Both the position numbers and the translations under genes were made by a program. Below are positions 24,887 to 33,875 of a DNA stretch of 35,388 bases, piece by piece. The stretch's first letter is position 1, and every line of letters begins with the position of its first letter. The stretch comes from CAYWFP01 sp964457365 (GTDB taxonomy: Bacteria; Planctomycetota; SZUA-567). The stretch is taken from positions 1 to 35,388 of the forward strand of contig CAYWFP010000034.1 of the NCBI GenBank assembly GCA_964457365.1, written 5' to 3'. The notes under the pieces are model-generated. The model was not told the DNA's origin and ran no database searches. It worked only from the letters and a program-made list of their open reading frames with translations.

Positions 24887-24892
24887 AGTATA
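24887..24892 (-). promoter_or_regulatory. Candidate -10 box of the TPR-propeller gene
   Basis: On the minus strand, TATACT directly precedes the ATG at 24886. If it is the -10 box, transcription would start inside the annotated N-terminus and translation would begin downstream, for example at the ATG at 24805. No good -35 box is seen. The rest of the 201-base gap up to the DUF1844 start shows nothing else clear. Confidence 0.3.
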
Positions 24893-25087
24893 TCTGTATG
24901 ACGAGCGATGCGCTATCGTTGACGAATGAATTCTTGTTCCGTGCGGGGCGCGCGCATTCTGGGCGTTGACGCGCGGAGTGCGAGAGCGAATGCGCCTGGA
25001 GAAAAGTTTTATTCGCGGTTGAGCTGAACAGGATGTTGACGAAAGCGATACGCGCGAGACCGGTGCCCCCTGGAAAGGATGACAGTG

Positions 25088-25411
25088 ATGAGTGACGACG
25101 ATGCGGTCGGTGAGCCGCCGAGCGATGCCGCGCCCAGGCAGGCGAGCTTTGTCCAGTTCCTGTCGGGCATGGCCGCGCAGACGCTTGTGCACCTGGGGGC
25201 GATGGAAAACCCGCTCACCGGCCAAGTCGGGGTCGATCTGCCCAACGCGCGGTATTCCATCGATATTCTGGCCATTTTCAAAGACAAAACGCAAGGGAAC
25301 TTGAACGAGGAAGAGGCGAAGTACCTCGATGCGGTGCTGCGCGATTTGCGGGTGCGCTATGTCCAGATCGCCGGCGAGAGCGAAGGCGAAGAAGGACGCG
25401 AGGAAATATGA
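25088..25411 (+). CDS. DUF1844 family protein
   Basis: A 107-residue cytoplasmic protein that matches the DUF1844 pattern: SFVQFLSGMAAQTLVHLGAM, then a short hydrophilic loop (NPLTGQVGVDLPNARYSID), ILAIFKDKTQGNLNEEEAKY and LDAVLRDLRVRYVQI, followed by a short acidic tail. The function of the family is not known. The ATG at 25088 is chosen over one nine bases upstream because AAAGGA (25074-25079) then has normal spacing. It is divergent from the TPR-propeller gene. The 279-base gap to ppdK contains the ppdK promoter, so it is probably transcribed alone. Confidence 0.85.
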   Translation: MSDDDAVGEPPSDAAPRQASFVQFLSGMAAQTLVHLGAMENPLTGQVGVDLPNARYSIDILAIFKDKTQGNLNEEEAKYLDAVLRDLRVRYVQIAGESEGEEGREEI

Positions 25412-25547
25412 ACCGCCGGTGATGAATGCGGGTGCGTGATGTCGCTTCGCGCTTCGTGGTTGTGCCGTCTTGCGCTATCGTCTCCGACTGCGATGGAAAA
25501 CGCGATGACTGCGGCGCGGAAAAACCCTGCCGACGGCGAAAAATCGA

Positions 25548-25577
25548 TTGACACTGTAAACCCAAGATGCATATACT
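25548..25577 (+). promoter_or_regulatory. Sigma70-type promoter of ppdK
   Basis: A consensus -35 box TTGACA (25548-25553) and a -10 box TATACT (25572-25577) are separated by 18 bases. They lie about 110 bases before the ppdK start, leaving a 5' leader of roughly 100 bases. This is the best promoter in the window. Confidence 0.75.
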
Positions 25578-25690
25578 TCGATCAAACGTTTATGGGAAAC
25601 ACTTTCGTTCCTTGGACATTAAAAGCGAATGCGTGTCGAGTGAACGACGCGCGTTCGTGAAGAAGACTGCGAAACAGCAAAGGAGCATTT

Positions 25691-28429
<2,739 letters not shown>

Positions 28430-28440
28430 CGTTTGGATTT

Positions 28441-28467
28441 GCGGCGGGTTGGGGGACGACCCGTCGC
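28441..28467 (+). other. Stem-loop between ppdK and the Lys-rich protein gene
   Basis: GCGGCGGGT (28441-28449) pairs with ACCCGTCGC (28459-28467) over nine positions with one G-T wobble and a nine-base loop. It starts 12 bases after the ppdK stop. No T-run follows, so it is more likely an attenuator or mRNA 3'-end stabiliser than a full terminator. Confidence 0.45.
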
Positions 28468-28521
28468 GCTTGGAAGCCGGCTCGTTTTGAGTATGGCGTT
28501 TCCTGAAAGGGGGGTTTGTCG

Positions 28522-28810
28522 ATGGTAGTGAAGAAGAAGACGGCCAAGAAGACGGCCAAGAAGAAGACTGCGAAGAAGAAGACTGCGAAGAAGAAGACTG
28601 CGAAGAAGACCACCAAGAAGAAGACGGCCAAGAAGAAGACTGCGAAGAAGAAGACTGCGAAGAAGACCACCAAGAAGAAGACGGCCAAGAAGAAGACTGC
28701 GAAGAAGACCACCAAGAAGAAAACTGCGAAGAAGGCCACCAAGAAGAAGACCGCCAAGAAGAAGACTGCGAAGAAGAAGACGGCCAAGAAGAAGACCGCC
28801 AGGAAGAAGA
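28522..28810 (+). repeat. Tandem repeat DNA encoding KKKTA pentads
   Basis: 15-bp units dominated by AAG AAG AAG ACT GCG, with AAG AAG AAG ACG GCC in the first pentad after each of the first two ACC ACC blocks. The higher-order period between ACC ACC blocks is 57 bp and then 42 bp, a difference of exactly one 15-bp unit. This suggests slippage or unequal recombination. Confidence 0.85.
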
Positions 28811-28827
28811 CCGCCACGGCGCGCTGA
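28522..28827 (+). CDS. Lysine-rich histone H1-like repeat protein
   Basis: A 101-residue, very basic protein built almost wholly from KKKTA pentads broken by KKTT or KKAT blocks. It resembles the chlamydial Hc2 and Bordetella BpH1 histone H1-like DNA-binding proteins and the C-terminal tail of eukaryotic H1; a role in compacting nucleoid DNA is likely but inferred. The ATG at 28522 has AAGGGGGG at good spacing and is preferred over an in-frame TTG six bases upstream. The TT blocks (codons 30-31, 49-50, 63-64) are separated by three, then two pentads, with one pentad before the AT block (codons 72-73). The coding DNA is itself repetitive, including the same synonymous codon choices in each block. 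A strong terminator follows 28 bases after the stop. Confidence 0.88.
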   Translation: MVVKKKTAKKTAKKKTAKKKTAKKKTAKKTTKKKTAKKKTAKKKTAKKTTKKKTAKKKTAKKTTKKKTAKKATKKKTAKKKTAKKKTAKKKTARKKTATAR

Positions 28828-28855
28828 ACCGCGGCATCTCTCAGGCTATGCAAGC

Positions 28856-28891
28856 AACCGCCCCGTAGGTCCCCACGGGGCGGTTCTTTTT
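28856..28891 (+). terminator. Rho-independent terminator after the Lys-rich protein gene
   Basis: AACCGCCCCGT (28856-28866) pairs perfectly with ACGGGGCGGTT (28875-28885) around an eight-base loop, followed by C and five T. It closes the ppdK/Lys-rich region and faces the 3' end of the minus-strand operon. Confidence 0.93.
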
Positions 28892-28931
28892 ATGGATCGG
28901 GTGTGCGCCATATCCGGCGGCGGCTTCGCCG

Positions 28932-29339
28932 TTACGAACCGAGTACGGCAACGACGGCACCGGCGATGCCGGCCGGCGCGATGAGCAGAACCGGCAGGGC
29001 GAACAGCACGCAGAAAACCGTTGCTACCGCCTCCCACTCGCCGATGCGCCGCCAGCGATAGATTCCCACCCCGCCGCCCAGAGGAAAACACAGCGTCGCG
29101 GCCAGAGCCTGCGCGCACGCAACGAGAACGCCGGCGTCGAAAGCTTCGTTCCCGGCCGCGGCCGCGGCCATCAGGCTCCACCCCGCGACGAACCCGACGC
29201 ATCCCGCCGCCAGATAGACCGCCGGCGATTGCAGCAGGCGTAAGCCCGGCTCGTCGCTGCGGCGCAGGAGCAGGCAGCGCAGTCCCGCGGAGTACCGGGC
29301 ATAGCTCGGCAAACGCGGATCGGACTTGCAGGCAATCAT
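28932..29339 (-). CDS. Small integral membrane protein downstream of the LmbE-like gene
   Basis: A 135-residue protein with a basic N-terminus (residues 1-37) and about three hydrophobic segments: AAGCVGFVAGWSLMAAAAAG, VLVACAQALAATLCFPLGGG and ATVFCVLFALPVLLIAPAG, the last reaching almost to the C-terminus. Its ATG overlaps the stop of the deacetylase gene by one base (TGATG), with GAGGT six bases upstream, so translation is coupled. No family is recognised. The tight link suggests a partner or membrane anchor for the deacetylase, or a role in the same envelope pathway. Confidence 0.72.
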   Translation of the reverse strand: MIACKSDPRLPSYARYSAGLRCLLLRRSDEPGLRLLQSPAVYLAAGCVGFVAGWSLMAAAAAGNEAFDAGVLVACAQALAATLCFPLGGGVGIYRWRRIGEWEAVATVFCVLFALPVLLIAPAGIAGAVVAVLGS

Positions 29340-30028
29340 CAGATTACCTCGAAGACGGTCTTCACGCCGATCGGTTCCTGGCTGACAAACGCTTCGCCGT
29401 AGGGCTGGCGGATCAGAGCACCGAAGTTGCGCATGTGGACGGTGATCAGATCCTTGACGAAGTTGCTCGGCTTGTGCCAGACGAACTGGCTCTCGTAGGC
29501 CATGATCGCGTCCATCTTCGCGGTAAATTCCTCCTCTCCGGCGGGGACGACGAAGCTCGGATCGTAGACCTGCCGCAGGTGCGAGCAGACGAAGTGGAAC
29601 ATGCGTCCCGGCCGCCACGGCTCGTGCGGCAGGTCGGTCTTGTGGATGCGGCTGAGGAGGACCGCGCCGCGCGCGATCTGGAAGGTGGCGACGTGGTCGG
29701 GGTGGACGTCGAGTTCCATGTGCGTCAGGATCAGCTCCGGCCGCGTCCTCCGCATCTCCACCGCCAGCTTGCGCCGCGCCTCGACCGTGTCCATCAACAC
29801 GCGGTTGGGAAGCTTCAGGCAGACACGTTCCTCGATGCCGAGAATCGCGTTGGCCCTGGCGGTCTCTTTGGCGCGAATCTCGCGGTTGCCGTGCGGCGTC
29901 TCCTCGCCGTCGGTCATGTCGACGACGACGACGCGGTGCCCCGCGCGCACCGTCTGCAGGATGGTCACGCCCGCGCCGATCTCGATATCGTCCGGGTGCG
30001 CGCCGATGACCATGATGGTGCGCGCCAT
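29339..30028 (-). CDS. LmbE/PIG-L family de-N-acetylase
   Basis: Zinc-dependent amidase that removes acetyl groups from N-acetyl-glucosamine-type conjugates; bacterial members include MshB and BshB. The 229-residue product starts with MARTIMVIGAHPDDIEIGAG, where H11 and D14 of the AHPDD motif bind zinc. LTHMELDVHPDHVATF supplies the third ligand His in HPDH. The ATG at 30028 has AAGGAGGA eight bases upstream; the longer frame lacks conserved sequence. It sits below tilS and two glycosyltransferases in one minus-strand gene run, which favours a sugar substrate of envelope glycolipid rather than bacillithiol, but this is inference. It overlaps the following membrane protein gene by one base. 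Confidence 0.9.
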   Translation of the reverse strand: MARTIMVIGAHPDDIEIGAGVTILQTVRAGHRVVVVDMTDGEETPHGNREIRAKETARANAILGIEERVCLKLPNRVLMDTVEARRKLAVEMRRTRPELILTHMELDVHPDHVATFQIARGAVLLSRIHKTDLPHEPWRPGRMFHFVCSHLRQVYDPSFVVPAGEEEFTAKMDAIMAYESQFVWHKPSNFVKDLITVHMRNFGALIRQPYGEAFVSQEPIGVKTVFEVI

Positions 30029-30086
30029 GTCCGTCTCCTCCTTCTGCACGATACGACTCTAGCCGTTCGTTCGATCACTGTCAAAG

Positions 30087-31505
30087 TCAAAGCGGGCGCA
30101 GGGTGAGGCGCAGCGCCCGGCGGGTCGTCGGCGTGAGCTTGATCCGCTCGGCCAGCCGCAGCGGCCAGACCCAGACCGGCCCCGCCGCGTCGTGGAGCAC
30201 CCGCACCTCGGCCTTTTCTCGCTGGGGCACCTTGCAGTCGATAAGGAGGTTTTTCACCGACTTGCGTCCGGGCGCGCCGAGCGGGACGAACTCGTCTCCC
30301 TCGCGCCGCGCGCGGAGCACCAGCGGCGAAGAGAGCTTTGCCGCGTCGAGCCATTCGACCTGCGGATCATCGCGGTCAAGAGGCGGAATCGAGGCGGGGG
30401 TGTCCATCATCTCGGCTTCTACGAATACGCCCAGGCCGTCGACCCGGAACGGTGGTTCGGGAAGGATCAGCTCTCCTTCCGGCGGCAGCGGCTCGTTGCC
30501 GGCCTCGTAGACGAAGACGCCGTCTCGTTCGCGCCGCAGGCGCAGGCCGCCGGGAAGCTCCAGCACCGCGCCGACGCGTTTCGTGAGCAGGAAATGCCGC
30601 AGCGCCAGATGACCGGCCAGCGAGAGACGAAAGCCGGGTTGTTGAAACGCGATCATGTTTTCGATGGCGCGAAGATGCGTAAACGGAAACGCCGGCAGTT
30701 CGCCCGGCAGGCGCAGTATCGCGTTGCCGTCGGACGTTTCGCTCATGTGATCGGCGAGGAGATCCAGCGCGTCGTTCTCGATTGCGTAAGAGTGTTGTCC
30801 CATCACCTCGCCGAACTGACGCAACTTCGCGCGCATGTCCGGCTGCACATCTTCCAACAGCGGCAGCACGGTGTGTCGGATGCGGTTTCTGAGGAACGTC
30901 TCGTCGCGGTTGCTCACGTCCTCGCGCCAGTTCAATCCACGCGCGTCGGCATAGACCCGCAAGTCGGATTTGGGAGACGGAAGAAGCGGCCGATGTACCG
31001 TAACCGGTTCGTCGCGGATGCCGGTGAAGAGTTGCATCATCTCCTGCATCCCCGCGAGCCCGCGCACCCCCGCGCCGCGCAGAAAGCGCATGAGGATCGT
31101 CTCGGCCTGATCGTCGGCGTGGTGGGCCAGCAGGAGCACGGCCGGATCGAACGCCGCGGCCAGTTCGGCGAAGAAGTCGTGGCGCGCACGCCGGCCGGCG
31201 TCTTCCAGGCCGAAGCCGTTTTCGTCGGCAAGTGCGCCCACTTCGACGCGGCGGCTGCGAAAGGGGATGTCGCGCTCCTTGCAGAATGCCTCGCAGAAGC
31301 GCCGGTCGTCCTCGGCCTCGGCGCGCAAGCCGTGCTGCAGGTGCGCGGCGACCAGTTGCGGCGCCGGCGCTTCCTCGTCTCGGTAGCGCGCGCACAAGTC
31401 CAGCAGCACCGTCGAGTCCAGCCCGCCGGAGAAGCCGACGATCCAGTTTTTCATGGCGATGGGGGAGACCCGATCGCGGAAGTAATCGTAGAGCATGCGT
31501 CTCAC
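30087..31505 (-). CDS. tilS: tRNA(Ile)-lysidine synthetase
   Basis: Modifies the wobble cytidine of the CAU anticodon of tRNA-Ile to lysidine using ATP and lysine, an essential step for reading AUA codons. The 472-residue product has the PP-loop SGGLDST (residues 26-32). Further landmarks are HLQHGLRAEAEDDRRFCEAF and LLAHHADDQAETILMRFLRG in the N-terminal ATPase domain. The C-terminal TilS domain reads DEFVPLGAPGRKSVKNLLID and then CKVPQREK. The GTG at 31505 overlaps the preceding glycosyltransferase stop by four bases (GTGA); an ATG three codons in is an equally likely start. TilS being embedded between envelope genes is a matter of operon packing, not of shared function. 58 bases separate it from the deacetylase gene. 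Confidence 0.93.
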   Translation of the reverse strand: MRRMLYDYFRDRVSPIAMKNWIVGFSGGLDSTVLLDLCARYRDEEAPAPQLVAAHLQHGLRAEAEDDRRFCEAFCKERDIPFRSRRVEVGALADENGFGLEDAGRRARHDFFAELAAAFDPAVLLLAHHADDQAETILMRFLRGAGVRGLAGMQEMMQLFTGIRDEPVTVHRPLLPSPKSDLRVYADARGLNWREDVSNRDETFLRNRIRHTVLPLLEDVQPDMRAKLRQFGEVMGQHSYAIENDALDLLADHMSETSDGNAILRLPGELPAFPFTHLRAIENMIAFQQPGFRLSLAGHLALRHFLLTKRVGAVLELPGGLRLRRERDGVFVYEAGNEPLPPEGELILPEPPFRVDGLGVFVEAEMMDTPASIPPLDRDDPQVEWLDAAKLSSPLVLRARREGDEFVPLGAPGRKSVKNLLIDCKVPQREKAEVRVLHDAAGPVWVWPLRLAERIKLTPTTRRALRLTLRPL

Positions 31506-32764
31506 CCGCTGAGGCGGTCGACCAGGTCGGTCAGCCGGTTTTGCAGCACGCGCCGCGAGTACTGCCTCTCCATCAATTCGCGCCCGGCCTGCCCCAGTAT
31601 CAGTCGCAAGTCCGGCTCGTGCGCAAGCAAGGCCATCTCCTTCGCCCAGCCGGTTTGGGCGTCCTCCTCGCTCTCGGCGAAGGTGGCCCCTTCGGCGGTG
31701 GCGTAGCGCAGCAACGTCTCGGGCGGCGATGCGTCTTCGGTATGGGCCGTGCGGTTGAGGTGCTCCAGCAGGTCGCGCTTGATATTGGTTAGGATGCCGC
31801 GATTGCCCAGCACCATGGGCCGGGCCATGCTCATCATCTCCAAAGCCGCGCGCGCGGTGCCGGCCGATCCCGGGTCGTACAGAAAGCCGATGTCCGCCGC
31901 GGCGAGCGCGTCGTCGAAACGTCCGCCGGGATCGAAGATCGCCAGCCGCTCGCCGATTCCGAGTTCGCGCGCGGTCTCGACGATCTTCGGCTTCTCCTCG
32001 CCTTCACCGATCAGGAGCGCCTTCAGTTGCGGTGCCTCGATCGCTGCCTGCGCGAAGGCGTCGATGAAGCGGTAATGCCCGCGTCCCCACTTCATGCGCG
32101 CGACGAAGCCGACGACGACGTCTTTATCGGTCAGCCCCAGCTCGAGCCGGACGCTGTTGTTGCCGCGGTCGGGGGTGAAGTGAAGCGTGTCCACCCCCCC
32201 CGGAACCCATTCCACCCCCCGTTCGGCGATGCGCGCGCGCTGCGCCTCGCCCGTCTCGGCGGGATTGTGGGCGAAGGCCGGATCGCGCGCCTGTGCCAGC
32301 CATCCCAGCCCGTGCAGGTCCGGCGTCAGCACCGTCTTCGTGAACCGGCGGCGCAGCAGCCAGCGGAAGAAGCCCCGGAGTACGCGCCCGGCGCGTTCGT
32401 ACTTCTCGTGGCTGTGGACGAAGCGGACCAGCGGCACGGACGTCCCGAGCGCGCACCCGGCGGCGAAGTGCTCGCCCGAGCGGTAGGCGAAGACGCAGCC
32501 GATCTCCAGCCTCTTTGCCAGGCGGCGGATCTTGAGAATGTCGCCGAGCACCGCCCACGGATAGCCGCGGCGCGGCAGGTGCAGCGCGTGCGGTTGCCAG
32601 ACGTTGGCGTTTTCGGCGGCCTTGCGGAGCGTGCCGCCGTGGCGACAGCAGAAGTGGACCGGGTGCCCCGCCTCCCGCAGCAACCTGGCGTGATGCAGCG
32701 CCACCGCGCCGGGACCGGTGTGTTTGCCGCTGCTGCAGAGAAAGAGGAGTGCGCGCCTGGTCAT
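31502..32764 (-). CDS. GT4-type glycosyltransferase (second in operon)
   Basis: A 420-residue glycosyltransferase with the GT-B fold. The N-terminal half shows CSSGKHTGPGAVALHHARLL, the glycine-rich acceptor-side loop, and the C-terminal half has VGFVARMKWGRGHYRFIDAF and ALLIGEGEEKPKIVE. Its donor-site region is AADIGFLYDPGSAGTARAAL followed by EMMSMARPMVLGN. The glutamate-x7-glutamate motif of GT4 enzymes is replaced at its first position (DPGSAGTARAALE), so the donor site may differ. The ATG at 32764 lies one base from the stop of the preceding GT4 gene; the open frame extends upstream but overlaps it. Probably adds a sugar to an envelope glycolipid on the inner face of the inner membrane before MsbA export. 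Confidence 0.85.
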   Translation of the reverse strand: MTRRALLFLCSSGKHTGPGAVALHHARLLREAGHPVHFCCRHGGTLRKAAENANVWQPHALHLPRRGYPWAVLGDILKIRRLAKRLEIGCVFAYRSGEHFAAGCALGTSVPLVRFVHSHEKYERAGRVLRGFFRWLLRRRFTKTVLTPDLHGLGWLAQARDPAFAHNPAETGEAQRARIAERGVEWVPGGVDTLHFTPDRGNNSVRLELGLTDKDVVVGFVARMKWGRGHYRFIDAFAQAAIEAPQLKALLIGEGEEKPKIVETARELGIGERLAIFDPGGRFDDALAAADIGFLYDPGSAGTARAALEMMSMARPMVLGNRGILTNIKRDLLEHLNRTAHTEDASPPETLLRYATAEGATFAESEEDAQTGWAKEMALLAHEPDLRLILGQAGRELMERQYSRRVLQNRLTDLVDRLSG

Positions 32765-32765
32765 C

Positions 32766-33875
32766 TTATCCGTCCGCGATTCGGCGGTACACGTTCGCCA
32801 CCGAGGCCAGCATCGCCGCCTCGCTGTGTTTCTCTTGTACCATGGCGCGGGCGTTTTCGGCAAGGCGTCGGCGCAGGGATTCCTCGCGCTGCAGCCGGCT
32901 GAGGTAATAGGCCAGCGCCTGGTTGTCGCTGGGTGGGATGAGAAAGCCGGTCTCCTCCGGCACGACGATATCCGGCAGCATGCCCACGTCGCTGGTCACG
33001 CACGGCAGTCCCGCGGCCATCGCCTCCAGGGTCGCGCGGCTGGAGCCCTCGCTGTCGATGCTGCACAAGGCGTACGCGTCGGCTGCGGCGAGTACGCGCG
33101 GAACGTCGTCGCGAACGCCCAGGAAATGCGCCCGGTCGGCGAGGCCGAGCGCGGTGGCGACGGCTTTCAGTTCCTGCTCCCGCGAGCCGCCGCCGGCAAA
33201 GAGGGCGTGTACGCCGGGCAGCTTCGGCAGCGCCTGCATCAATACCCCCTGACCCTTGACCCGCTCGAGCCGTGCGACGCATGCGACGACGAAAGCGCCG
33301 GTGGGGATCTTCGCCTCCTGCCGGACCGGCGCCGGATCGTTTCCGGGGCGGAACCTCACGGTGTCGACGCCGTCGCGGAGCAGGTGGATATTCGCCTCGG
33401 AGAAGCCCGCGTCGAGGTAGTTGTTGCGGATCTTCTCGCAAGTGACGAAGAGCGCGGCGGTGCGCGCATGGAGGCAGCGGTTGAAGAGGTGTGCGCGGAC
33501 GGGCGTCACCAGCCCGCGCGTCCGCGCCAGCTTGGCCCGCGTGCCGCGTACCGCCAGCGCGCAGGTCCAGTACTCGATGGAATGCCAGGTGTGGACGATC
33601 TCGATGTTGTGCCGGCGAATGAAACGCCGCAGCCGCAGCACGTCCCTCCAGAGCGCGTACGGGCGAAAGCCCCGCCGCAGCCGCAGCCCCTCCAGTACCG
33701 GGATGCCGCTACTGCGCGCGCGCTCGACCACCTTGGATCCGGCGCAGCCGCCGACGGTGACCGTTTCGCCGCTGGCGTGCAGCAGACGGCAGAGATGCCC
33801 GGCCATGTAGCCGGTGCCCCCGCGCCCCTTGATCGAGCAGACGTGAAGGATCCGCAGCGGCCGCGCCCCGCTCAT
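32766..33875 (-). CDS. GT4-family glycosyltransferase (first in operon)
   Basis: A 369-residue GT-B glycosyltransferase. It begins with RILHVCSIKGRGGTGYMAGH, the acceptor-side glycine loop, and has IVHTWHSIEYW, LLRDGVDTVRFRPGND, VVACVARLERVKGQ, LFAGGGSREQELK and the GT4 E-x7-E motif in SEGSSRATLEAMAAGLPCVT. The ATG at 33875 overlaps the stop of the ABC transporter by four bases (ATGA), so it is translationally coupled. Likely retaining, using a nucleotide-sugar donor; donor and acceptor cannot be read from the sequence. Together with the transporter it points to LPS-core or a similar glycolipid. Confidence 0.9.
   Translation of the reverse strand: MSGARPLRILHVCSIKGRGGTGYMAGHLCRLLHASGETVTVGGCAGSKVVERARSSGIPVLEGLRLRRGFRPYALWRDVLRLRRFIRRHNIEIVHTWHSIEYWTCALAVRGTRAKLARTRGLVTPVRAHLFNRCLHARTAALFVTCEKIRNNYLDAGFSEANIHLLRDGVDTVRFRPGNDPAPVRQEAKIPTGAFVVACVARLERVKGQGVLMQALPKLPGVHALFAGGGSREQELKAVATALGLADRAHFLGVRDDVPRVLAAADAYALCSIDSEGSSRATLEAMAAGLPCVTSDVGMLPDIVVPEETGFLIPPSDNQALAYYLSRLQREESLRRRLAENARAMVQEKHSEAAMLASVANVYRRIADG

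Noticed and set aside
28522..28810. CRISPR-like array
   Set aside because: The repeats are in frame, have no unique spacers of constant length, and encode a lysine-rich protein with a ribosome site and terminator.
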